Shown here in pieces: positions 36,327 through 47,330 of a stretch of DNA of 64,000 bases (positions are counted from its first letter, which is position 1; each line of letters opens with the position of its first letter). The notes under the pieces are model-generated. The model saw nothing but the letters and a program-made list of their open reading frames with translations, made no database searches and was not told where the DNA came from. A program made the translations under genes and the position numbers. This DNA comes from Cyathus striatus (Eukaryota; Basidiomycota; Agaricomycetes; Agaricales; Nidulariaceae), in the NCBI GenBank assembly GCA_025738555.1, contig JAOVFP010000012.1:682001-746000 (forward strand), in the 5' to 3' direction.

Positions 36327-37427
36327 ATGTTCAGGTTGATCCTACTTTTCATTCTCCCTTTGGCATCTGTGCTAGGTGCGCCGTTACGCTTGCGTACGGG
36401 AATAGACGACGACCTTCATGCGTGCGTTTTCTATTTTTTATCGGGTTTGTCGTTGATGGTCGTTATATAGACGGGGATGTGGAACGGTAATAACACAAGA
36501 GGACAGAGCCCTTGCTGAGCGAGGTATCGCGGAAATGAATGCTCGACTATCTACTCGCGGTGATGATAACACGACAAATGAGAATCCGAAGGCGTCGTTC
36601 GACGTGTATTGGCATGTTATTGCTGCGAATCAGACGTACGATGGTGGCTGGATCCCGTTAGTCATTCTTCCCGTCTCTTTTGAATGCTAGCTGACTGGGA
36701 AGGCATAGTGACGAACACATCCAGGCACAAATGAAAGTCCTTAATGAAGACTTCAATTCAACCGGTGTCTCGTGGAATTATATGAATACAACTCGAATTG
36801 TCAGCTCGGAGTGGTTCTTCAACGTCGCTCACACGTAAGTCACTATCCCAACTCCTCCTTCCATTCCCTCCCTGGACAAAATATACAGCCCCCAAGAGAA
36901 AATAATGAAAAAGCTCTTTAAGCACGGCAACCAACGCGCCCTCAATATCTACACAATAGGCTTCAACGCAACCACCAAGACACTCGGGTACACTTCCCTC
37001 CCCCACAACTACACCCGTGCACCGTGGTACGACGGGATAGTACTACGCTACACCGTCCTTCCTGGTGGCTCGAAGGTCAACTACAATGGTGGCAGAACGC
37101 TGACGCACGAAGCGGGACATTGGTTAGGGCTTCTGCATACATTTGAGGGTGGGTGTTCGGGTGAGGGGGATGGTGTGGACGATACTCCTGCGGAGGGGAG
37201 TTCGGGGGTTGGGTGTCCGGTGGGGAGAGATACTTGCAAGGATGATCCTGGGGAGGATCCGATTCGTGAGTCTGTCGCGCTTGATTTTGTGGAGGCGAGT
37301 ACTGATTGGGAGAGTAGATAATTTTATGGATTATACTTACGATTCGTGCATGACAGAATTTACGCCTGGTCAGGCGAAGAAGATGCACGATAGTATTAAG
37401 ACGTATCGGACTCCTGCTCCATCGTGA
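36327..37427 (+). CDS. Secreted M43 metalloprotease, copy 3
   Basis: Third M43 paralogue. The signal peptide is MFRLILLFILPLASVLGAP. After an intron at 36422 comes RGCGTVITQEDRALAERG, then FDVYWHVIAANQTYDGGWIP, VLNEDFNSTGVSWNYMNTTR and TLGYTSLPHNYTRAPWYDGI. The zinc site is THEAGHWLGLLHTF, followed by DGVDDTPAEGSSGVGCPVGR and Met-turn NFMDYTYDSCMTEF. It ends TYRTPAPS. The same exon order and Cys pattern as copies 1 and 2 show a local duplication history. Sequence divergence is large, so the duplications are not recent. Confidence 0.9.
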
Positions 37428-39030
37428 TGTCTCAAATTGAATGTATATTGTCACCAAAATCTTAATATTACAGTAATACCCTCTGGTACCACGCTTTGGA
37501 AGGCTTTTCGGAATTCTCAGGTGATGTTGTACAGTGAAAGTTAGCCATTCGCCATTGCATCTGCACAATTTGACGGGTAAAGAATCATTCCAACTGTATA
37601 ATTCGCTAAGGGTAGTCTAGGATGGGCGTACTGGGTAAGTCCTTACTTAAGTACTTAGATGAATTGAGTTATACGTGCTCGTCGTTCCGTAGATGTCTGA
37701 ATTTACTTTACAGGCGAGTGGTACGTTTTCTATGTGACTTAACGTTTCGTTACCGTAGGGCATAATTTACCGTCGGCATTATCTCAACTTCAAAACGTGC
37801 TCTCATAGGCACACTAAAACCCGAAGCAATGACGCAACACAAAGTACTAGTACGAACTAGCCCTGAGCAATTTAATATACATTCTAGTTTATGAACGTGT
37901 TACATTGACGCGCTCCGCAATACACTGTCGGCGGCTGAGTAGGCATTTCCGGCCAATTTGTGAGCACCCAACGACGGCGAGAGAATGCTAATGCAGAGAA
38001 AGGTTAAGAAGGTTAGGTATATTCCCTCTAGTACAGCAAAGCTACTCAGAACTAGATTTGCAGGTAGACAAAGGGGTCGTGAATTTCGAAAACGCATTGC
38101 GCGACCCCGGAGATATATTTAGCACGATCCGAATAAGTGACACTCGGTCTAAAGGAAGAACGGGGTTTGTACTTGATAACAGGCGAGTGTGCTTCCATCA
38201 GTTTCGTTGTTGTTGTTCATCAATATGATTGTTAGAGGACAAGTGTGAACAGGTGTGGACAGGTGCGAGCGTATTGTAGTCGGAAGTGCGGATATCAATA
38301 CAACGCGGAAGAATATTTACTTGAAATATAATTCCGCAGCTTGGAAAAGTGTTTCGAGGATCGGTATTTTTTGCGAGGGGGTGATCCGGAGGAGGGATAG
38401 GAACAAAGTGAGCGACGGGATAAGGGAGGATAAGAGCAATTTCGCTGGTGAGACCGTTCTAAAAATGCGCGACGTGGAGTGCATGTGAAGACGCCAGGTG
38501 AGTGATGGGGAGGTTTTTTGGAATTCGAATTGTTTGTTATGGAAACGATACGCGAGTGCCGGCTCCATGTGCGATCGCTGAAGATAGAGGTGGAGTACAT
38601 GAGGAGGATTGGTGCGCAGCGCAGAGCGCGAGGAGGGGGAAGTTCAGCACTCGCAGTGGGGCGGGATAGGGCGGGACCGAAAGGATGTTGAGCAGACGTC
38701 GGGCAAGGGCGGAGGAGAAGTGGAGAAGAGGGAAGATGGCAACAGATGATTGCGGGATGTGATTGGCTGCCCAAAAGAAGGAGGCACCAAATATGGCAAG
38801 TGTTGGCAAGGTCAGGGCTGGTTGCAACACTTGGTCTTGCTCAATTCCAGCTCACTTGTCTTCCATCACATCGAATCTCTTCTTCCTTCCTTCATCTTCA
38901 CTCTCCCCTTCTTCGTCGTCTTCCTCTTCGCCGGGCCTGTCCCCCTTGCCATTCCTTTCATTCACTCTCTTTACACCACTTTCTTTGACAGCACACTACT
39001 ACAAATCTAGAATCCCTATTTCTATCTCCA
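37428..39030. other. Intergenic, no gene seen
   Basis: About 1.6 kb, the longest gap. Minus-strand frames at 38295-38830 are proline/serine-rich and look like the complement of purine-rich sequence. The right end (38870-38990) is strongly CT-rich and likely is the promoter of the next gene. Confidence 0.45.
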
Positions 39031-40242
39031 ATGGCACCTCTTGCTGGAAAACCCCCCTTCGCCACTGACATGCCTGACTCTTACTATGAATCTGATGCGC
39101 CTGCTCAGACCCGCCGCGCCCGCCAGCCCGCCGACGACCCTAACAAGAGGACCTCTGCCTACGACGTGTATGTTTCGCGTTTCTCTCTGAGGCAAATTAA
39201 AATAACAACGTGCATAGATACAACAACTATATGGATGAGAAACCTCCCGCTCCTGGGAGCTCAGCACCGAACCGTCAATCCGGCGTGGGAGCCCTCGGAA
39301 TGGGGCTCCTCAACATGGACGACTCAGACGACTCAGACGACGAGTCGCCCGCTGTTAATAAGCAAGCCCAGCTTGCTGCTGCTCTTAACAACAAGGCCTC
39401 CAGCGGTGCGAAGTCACATTCTCCGCAACCAATAGCTGCTCCGCGACCCGGGTATGCGACCCCCATCGCCGCGTTGAACCTCGCGCGTCCCGAAGCAGCT
39501 GCTACCCGCCTTCCTCCTCCTGCCCCTCTCCAAATTCCCACCCCCGTATCTTATAACAGCGACCCATTCGATCCATCCTCCCCGGCGCACTCCCGAAACC
39601 CATTTTCCACCCCCTCCCCTTCGACTTCGCCACACCCCCTCCAGCCGCCTATGACCCCGATTACTCCGGTGTTCGCGCGTCCTGCGAAGATCACGTTTGA
39701 GGAGAAGGCCACCCCTAGGCCAATTATGAGGGGTAATACTGAGGAAACGTTGTTGCCTAAGCGTGGAGAGAAGGGAGACGATTTTTGGAGGAGGTTTAGT
39801 ATGGTTGCGAAGGAGCCCGCTGTGCAGAAGGAGAGGTGAGCTTTTATTTTACTTTCACGTTCTTTAGTTTTACTTCGTACTGAAACGCATCGATAGTACA
39901 TGGCTCCGCAAGACCCGTTCCGGCTCATCCCGCCTCTCGCGCTGGGTCTGGATTGTCGGTATTCTCTTGCTCATTTGCATAGCTGGAGCAATTGGTCTCG
40001 CGGTGTATATCTCGTCGAAATCACCCAGCCATCAACAACCTACTGCCATTGGTGGATCTGCGAACGAAGCTTCAACGGGTGTTTCAAGTACGGCCGTGTC
40101 TACTGCTGGGCAAGCCAGTAGTAGTTCAGTAATCAAGGTTACTCCGACGCATACTGTTGCAAGGAGAGAGGCTGCGCCTACGCTTCTTCCTGCTGTGGAG
40201 AGGCATAGAAGAGAGAGGGAGAAGAACCGAAGTGTTTTTTGA
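39031..40242 (+). CDS. Single-pass membrane protein of unknown function
   Basis: Three exons (39031-39167, about 39218-39835, 39897-40242) give 366 residues. The N-terminal 270 residues are Pro/Ser/Ala-rich and acidic in part (DDSDDSDDESP), with GDDFWRRFSMVAKE near the end of exon 2. Exon 3 begins with a basic stretch (TWLRKTRSGSSRLSRW) and then one hydrophobic helix (VWIVGILLLICIAGAIGLAV). A Ser/Thr-rich tail ends in a basic patch. No signal peptide is seen, so it is probably a type II or tail-located membrane protein. I recognise no family; the basic stretch plus helix is the part most likely to be conserved. Confidence 0.75.
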
Positions 40243-41127
40243 GGCGAAGATAGCTGAAGATGGATTTCATACGCTTAGAAACCGCAAACTGCATTGATAA
40301 CTGGGATTCACGAACACTCGTGCTAGGTCCTGTCCGCTCTTTACACCAACACCGCACCACATACATCTTCTGTACCTGCCCCTCCCCTTCTTCCCTTCAT
40401 TCGTCCTTTTTTGTTAGCTCTTACATACCTCGGATACCCACTACATTAATCCACCTCCCCCCACACCTTTTTTCATACGTTGTTGCATGGTTTGATTTTT
40501 GGATTTTAGTTCTCGCATTATTGACATTATTACACTCTTACATTTGCACGCATCATGGATTCTTATTTATCGGATATCCTGGGCACGCATTAGATACATA
40601 TTTACGGTTAGTATTTAGCTCTTACGCCAGTGGTTGCAATATTATGTTTTTATTTAAGTAAGATTTGAGATTGAAAGTTAGTGGTTGCCCATGTCGATTT
40701 TTGGCTTGTGCTGGAGTCTCGGAATGCACATTCTTCCTATCAGTGCCAGGGTCCTTGCGAATTTGGTCCCGTCCTTTCAACTTCCGTCCTGCCCCTAAGA
40801 ACGAGTAAGCTAGTACCCCCTGGGCCCGGTGAAACTTTTGGATTTGAAATAGTAAATAATTTACGCCGCTTGCGATCATGGATAATCTTCCAATTCTTGA
40901 AGCTGTAGGCATCTAAATATTTCCTTGAGGCTTCGTGCTCTATGCTCAAGCGGTCCAATAACCAGTAATGCCGTAACTTTTATATGAGAACGCGAAAGCT
41001 AAATTTGCACATATTGACGCGTTTACCCAAACGCGTTTCGTCAATACACGTCAACAAAGGACAAAGGGATTCAATTCAACCACCACCACCACTAGTGCAT
41101 TCCAGTGGCCACTGTCGCACCTCGCCA
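40243..41127. promoter_or_regulatory. SMC6 upstream region with two ACGCGT boxes
   Basis: 885 bp without a gene. Two ACGCGT sites (41017-41022 and 41031-41036) lie 97 and 111 bp before the SMC6 ATG, inside an imperfect palindrome. This spacing suits MBF-type cell-cycle control. The left part is the 3' region of the membrane-protein gene. Confidence 0.5.
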
Positions 41128-44100
41128 ATGCCGAAGAGACGCGTAGCTGATAGTGACGACGACGAATCTCCCTCGCTAGACTCAAAACGAGCTAGAACAG
41201 CACATAACAGCGAAGATGAAGAACCGCGTCAACGCGTGAAGTCGACAAGGAACAAGGGGAAGGGGAAAGCGAGGCAGGTGGAGTCTGATGCAGAGGATGC
41301 GGAGGGAGAAGTGGACGAGTTGGAGGAGAGTGTGCAGCCTGAAGCGAGCTTTGATGAGGAAGCGTTTGAGCGTGCTAATGCCGAGAAGTTGAGAGCTGTG
41401 TTGGATTCTAAGCGGAAGGTGCAAGGAGTGAGTGCATTCTTCCCTTTCTTAGTCGGTTGGATATTTATGATGTGGTCTCGTAGGGCATCGCAGAACATGG
41501 TATCATTGAATCTATTATAATGGTCAACTTTATGTGTCACAAATATTTGTCGTTTAACTTCGGACCTCAAATCAACTTTATCATCGGGCACAATGGAAGT
41601 AAGTGCTTTACACAAAGATATATTCTTTGGAACTAAAGGTACATCTGTTGTCTAGGTGGAAAGAGTGCGGTGCTTTCGGCTATAACTGTCGCTCTTGGCG
41701 GCAAGTCCACTTCGACTGGACGAGGAAGCGGTTTGCGATCCTTCATTCTTGAAGGCCAGGCGTGAGTATTCGCCTTTACATTGAGAAGTTCCCACTCACA
41801 TCGGCATAGCGCCTCTGAGGTGACCATTACTCTGAAAAATCAAGGAGATGAAGCCTTTAAGCCGCATGAATACGGCAAATCTATAGTTATTACGCGTAAA
41901 TTCACAAAAGAAGGTTCGTCGACCTGGAAGATTAAGAGCAAGGATGGCCGTGTCATTAGCACCAAGAAGGATGAACTTGCTGCAATTTGTGACCATATGA
42001 ACATTCAGGTTGATAATCCTATGACTGTACTGACTCAAGGTGAGGCGGCTTCACCATGATGTGATCGCAATAATTAATGTCATTTAGATGCTGCGAGGCA
42101 GTTCTTGAGTGCCTCTCACCCTCAAGATAAATACAAGGTGATATCATACACCACTGCGAACATATATCAGAACTGACCGTTCCTCAGTTCTTCCTTCGTG
42201 GTACCCAGCTCTCTCAGCTTGCCGACGAATACGACCAATGTCTAGAAAACATTACGCAGACATCCAAAATCCTTGCGCAGAAGCGTGAGGCTATTCCGGA
42301 TCTCAAGACGACATTCCGAGAGGCGACAATGCGCTTCCAGGAAGCATCCAAGGCTCTTGAGCAACGGAAGAAGAAGGACGATTTAAAGAAGGAGCTGGCG
42401 TGGGCGTATGTAAGAGATAAAGAGGATCAGATGAGAAACAAGCTACAGGAAGTGGCTAGAGAGTCTAGAAGGTTGCCTAGGATCCAGGAGAACGTCGATG
42501 CTGCTCAGGTAAGCATGAGTATACGTTATGTCCTATACTTGGACATTGATGTTTGGACTGTCTAGGCTGCACTTGAGCAAGCGGAGGCTGATGTCGTTGC
42601 TTATGAATTGGAGCGTAAGAATATGGGTGATATTGACCATTTCCATCAGCGCAAGTCTGAATTGCAGAACGAGATGAAGGATAACAAAAGTAGGCTGACC
42701 GAAATTAATGTGAGCTTTTGATATACGTCATGGTTCGTCGCTAACGTACGTCTGTTTCGATAGAGCGATGTGAAACAAATGAACGTATCTATTGCTGCAC
42801 TTAACGAGACCATTGCAAAGTTCGAGCAGCAGATATCGGAGGAAGCCAGTAAAATGGCTGCCCATACTCAGGCAAGGCGCGACCAGGCTCAACACAAGCT
42901 TGAGGCAGTTCGGCAGTCAATCCAAGACATCGAGTCACAGCTTGAGGGAATACGGGACCAGAAGCGCAACGAAGGTGCACTTAGCGCCACTGTAAAAGAG
43001 GAGGGAATGAAGGCTGACCAGCGGCTGAAGGAACTCCAGGGCCAGATTGGTCACTGTGACCATATGATCAGGCAGTGTCAGCAACAGGAAAAGATACCTT
43101 GATCCCTTACGGGCGAAATATGAAACAAGTTCTGGAGCGTATCGACCAGATGCGTTGGATGGGTGATAAGCCTCTAGGTCCATTAGGCCTTTATGTGAAG
43201 GCAAAAGATCCCGAGACATGGGGGACCCTGTTGAGGAATCAATTGAGCGCATTTTTAACTGCGTTTGCCGTTACAGATGGGAGGGATCGAGCGCAGTTGA
43301 AGAAGTTGCTTGTAGAAACCGGAAAGTAAGCAAGTCATTCTAGTTCCAAGATGTATCTCACACTCATTTAGTCCCGGAAACCTCATTTTCATTTTCGAAA
43401 AGGATCTTTTCGACTATAGGAGTGGTGAACCTCCGGAGAGCGTTTTGACTGTACTCCGAGCATTGGATATATCCGATCCATACGTCCTTCGTATTCTTAT
43501 CAATCAGTCTAGGATCGAACGACAACTGCTTTCAGATACGCGTCTTGAAGGAGAGAAGCAACTCCAAAGATTGGGCGGTGGTTCAGCCTGGACAAAGGAT
43601 CAATTCAACGTCAGGGTCTTCCCGTAAGTTATATCAGTTGACCTGATATTCTGAATTGACCATATCTCTAGTGATGGTGTTTCTTCAATTCCACTAGATT
43701 TCCGGCGGACAAACGATGGCACAAATTTGTTGCTTACTGGACGTGATTCGGCTTCTGAGATACGGTTTGTCGCCTGCCTGTATTCAGATGTGATGGTGCT
43801 GATGCTTCGAACAATAACAGCCATTACGAGCAGGAGAAGTCCCAGCACGAGATAGAATATCACCAGGTCTTGAGGTACATTGACGAGAAGAAAGCGGAAT
43901 TCCAACGTCATCGACGGGAGGCCGATCGCCTCCAAAGCATAGATACCCAAATGATGGGACAGCTGAGCAAGCACAAGGTTACGCTGGCTAACCTGCAACA
44001 AGAAGCAAATGATGATCTGCCTGCTCAGGTTGCTGGGTTGGAAGCTGCTAAAAAGGTTTGTGTATTGATGCGAAGCGAGTAATCTGAGCACTGATCGCCT

Positions 44101-45386
44101 CTGTAGGAAGCGGAAGATGAGAAGCAGAACATCGTAACCCAGTTCACCGATGTTATGGAGCAGAAAAATCAAATAGACGCTGTGCAAAGGGAGCTATTGG
44201 GAAAGCTGAGTGAAGTCAAGAAACAAATTGAACGATTTGAAGAGATGTCACGGGGGGCTCTTGTATGATGTTTTTTTGCGTGCTGTACCACTTGAAACTG
44301 ACTTTGTTACACATAGTCAAAAGTCGATCAGGCCGTCGATGCTCGTATGAAGTCTATAGCCAGCAAGAAGCATTACGAACAGAAACTAGCTACCGAACAA
44401 CAGCAAATAGATGCTCTACAGGCCGAGGCTGATGTTCTTGAGCAGGAGTTTGCGGTAAGATTTCTCTTCTGCGATTGTATAAACTACAAATTGATAATGC
44501 CGATATAGAACTGGACTGAGAATGCGAAGAAATTCTCTGAGCGCATTGAGGGGCCTCGTCCAACAGCTGAGCTACAGAGGCTTCTGAAGTCAGTTGAGAC
44601 TGCATTGAAGGAGAAAGAGAATGAGTAAGTTTTAACCGACCTACACTTGATGTCCCATTCTGAAAGTTGGTTAAAGACAAGGCGCAACTGTGGAAGACCT
44701 GGCAAGGGAAGTCAACAAATCAAAGGATCGTTTGGTGAAACAGGAGACGGAGCTGAGGGAAATGGCGAAGCTTAACAAAGCACTCAAAGCCTCGCTCATC
44801 ATCCGCCTTTCCAGATGGCAGGAATTCAGGCGGCATATCGCCCTTCGCTGCAAGCTCGTATTCCAGTATCATCTCTCGCACCGCGGTTACTTTGGAAAGG
44901 TCTTGTTCAATCATGACCAAGGTACACTCGTACTGAAGGTACGCAATTATTGCTCCTACAGGATCTTAAATTATTTACAATGCCTTCTCTTCAGGTCCAA
45001 ACAGACGACCAGATTTCTACACAAGGTGGCAGGGATAAAGATCCTCGGTCGCTTAGCGGTGGTGAGAAGTCGTTCTCAACTATATGTCTGCTTCTCTCGC
45101 TATGGGAGTCAATCGGGTGTCCTCTCCGCTGCTTGGACGAATTTGATGTGTTCATGGATGCCGTCAATAGGAGGATCAGTATGAAGATGATGGTGCGTTA
45201 TTTTTATCTTGATTTTCCCTAATGCTGATAATTTTCTTGCAGATCGACACTGCTAATTCCTCTGATAAAAAGCAGTATGTTCTTATAACACCGCAAGATA
45301 TGACCAATGTGCAATTTGGCCCCTCCGTGCGCGTGCATAGGATGTCAGATCCTGAGCGTGGCAACGGTACTTTGGCGTTCAACTGA
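41128..45386 (+). CDS. SMC6: SMC6, SMC5/6 complex ATPase (frameshift)
   Basis: DNA-repair and chromosome-maintenance ATPase. ATG 41128 opens a basic/acidic tail ([12 protein letters not shown]). After the head strand [13 protein letters not shown] comes Walker A ([14 protein letters not shown]), then [20 protein letters not shown] and [13 protein letters not shown] long coiled coil follows, then the hinge ([47 protein letters not shown]), a second coiled coil, the signature [19 protein letters not shown] and Walker B with [14 protein letters not shown]. About sixteen exons. One base seems missing at 43093, between CQQQEK and [10 protein letters not shown], with nothing else broken; as SMC6 is normally essential, a sequencing error is the likelier cause. 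Confidence 0.92.
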
Positions 45387-45741
45387 GGATGAATATTTTC
45401 GGTACCATTTTGAAATATTATGTACTTACACTATTATCAGCTTAGTTGCTATAATATATTTACTTACTTCTTTCGGATACAATAAACGACGTTGAAGGAC
45501 GGAGGCTTGCTGCTTGACGGAAGCTGGAGTGAGAACCTGACGATAACAGCCCGAACTTAGATTATGACGCGTGAGATCGGCCACTGTCAGTGTACGCGTC
45601 TCCACATTCAAGCGCTTGCCGGGGTAAACCCCAACCGCACGTTTTTTTTCTTGAATCTTCAACTGCCCACTCTCTTCATCTCGTCTTTTCTCCTTGCCCT
45701 TTATATTATCATCTTGCCGTATTTTCTTGCTGTGGCCTACA
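45387..45741. promoter_or_regulatory. KHE1-family gene promoter with two ACGCGT boxes
   Basis: 355 bp between SMC6 and the next gene. ACGCGT occurs at 45567-45572 and 45594-45599, about 150-175 bp before the next ATG, and a CT-rich run covers 45645-45720. Confidence 0.5.
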
Positions 45742-46960
45742 ATGTCAATCTCAAGAACAGCGCGTAAAATGCGCATCATTGCCATTCCTCTCACTCGTCC
45801 AAAGCCTGGCATTCCATCTACCACGCGCCCCAATTCGTTGACATATTATCAGTTCCAAATAACCAAGTCTCCGCCAAGTTCTGCTGATATTGCATTGAAA
45901 GACCAGGGTAACAGACCGTCCTGGTGGCCTGAGGAGGGCGTTGTGAGCTGGGCTACTGGGAAGGCAAGTAATATATGGGCTGGATTTGGAAAAGCCGAGG
46001 GTGGGTGGAAGGTGTGTTGTTTTTTGGGACAATACGAAGGGAGCCACGCTAATTGAACGCGTCACGCAGTTAAAAACGTATCAGCTTGGAGAGAAGTTGG
46101 TCGACCGACTCGACTTTGAAGAGCTGGCGTTGAAAGGGATAGATCCTTCATTAGGTCCTTCATTGACAGGATCAAAAAAAATAAAAGAGGATGGAGAACT
46201 TGTTCATGTACGCTCTACTCGTATATTGGAACGATGGTATTGACCGATAGCCTAGATACCACTTATCTACCCTCCCTCGTTACACTCCGGACCAGGTTCT
46301 CTTTATGAGCTTCAAAGTCTGTTAGCATACCGCACCCCCCGACATCGCAAAGGATTCTTTATGTGGATGGCAATAGCACCGTTAACGGCCCCGTTTATGA
46401 TTATTCGTATGTTTCTTTCTTATATTCCCTATGCGGAACTTACCTTTCATCCTATCAGCAATTATACCCAACCTTCCGTTTTTCTTCTGTGTCTGGCGCT
46501 CATGGTCACATTATAGAGGTCATTCATCTCCCTATCGCTTTCTTGAATTTAAATAACCCCTCGTTCCATCAATGCAGCATACAAAGCATCCCAATACCTT
46601 ACGAACCTCTTGGAATCCGGTGCCATCGTTCCAGAAGCTAGCGAGCGCCTAGACGAAATATACAAGCACTACCCGCCGCGCTCATCTTCATCTTCCTCGG
46701 AACCTACTTCAAAATCTTCAGACGCAGGATACAAAGACCCCAGTACTTCACTCCCTAAGGAACCAACTTCCTCAATAATACCTTCTACTGAACCCGCGAG
46801 TTCTCAAGGTCCAGAGCCTCAGCATAAATTGCTTTTGACGAGGGACGCTATCCCTGCGATTTTGGCGCTGTTTGAGTTGAAGAGCAGTGCGGGGTCGGAT
46901 ATGTTGCGCGCAGTGGAGCAGGCTAGAGTGAGGGTTGCGAGCGGGCGGACTGAACTTTGA
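45742..46960 (+). CDS. Mitochondrial K+/H+ exchange-related protein (Mit_KHE1 family)
   Basis: Member of the Mit_KHE1 family (yeast YDL183C type), linked to mitochondrial cation balance. Five exons read MSISRTARKMRIIAIPLTRP, then KDQGNRPSWWPEEGVVSWA, SNIWAGFGKAEGGWK, LGEKLVDRLDFEELALKG and RTPRHRKGFFMWMAIAPL. PNLPFFFCVWRSWSHYRAYK holds the hydrophobic core, then comes a Ser-rich region and a C-terminal helix. The basic, serine-containing N-terminus fits a mitochondrial presequence. The exact transport role of the family is not settled. Confidence 0.88.
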
Positions 46961-47330
46961 TTCTAATGCACTACTGTATCTTATCGGTCGGGTTGTTATC
47001 GCTCAGACATCATTTGGTGGGCTTCCGCGGTAGATATTTGCAATGTGTAACTTAACTGTATTATTACCATGTATGTGTACAGTACATACGCCGCTGCATT
47101 CCTCAACAACAGGATGAGACTGCATTTCTTCATCAAATTGCCTTACAATATTTCGCACATGAAATAGAAAACATATGCAATTCATGGTATGAAAACACAT
47201 CATACTAAACAGTAAGATTATAACAATGCTAAAACAAGTGAGATGCGGAAAGGACAACATGGTTGATACAACAAAATGGAATGCAAGTCAGTCTAAAAGT
47301 ACACTAATCATCCCGATGTCCTTGGTTGGT
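46961..47330. other. Convergent 3' region, no gene seen
   Basis: 370 AT-rich bases between the stop codons of the KHE1-family gene and RNR1. They should hold both polyadenylation regions. Confidence 0.45.

Noticed and set aside
38295..38830. Long minus-strand proline/serine-rich frames
   Set aside because: Several overlapping frames are open at once because the plus strand is purine-rich; no splice sites, motifs or codon texture support a gene.
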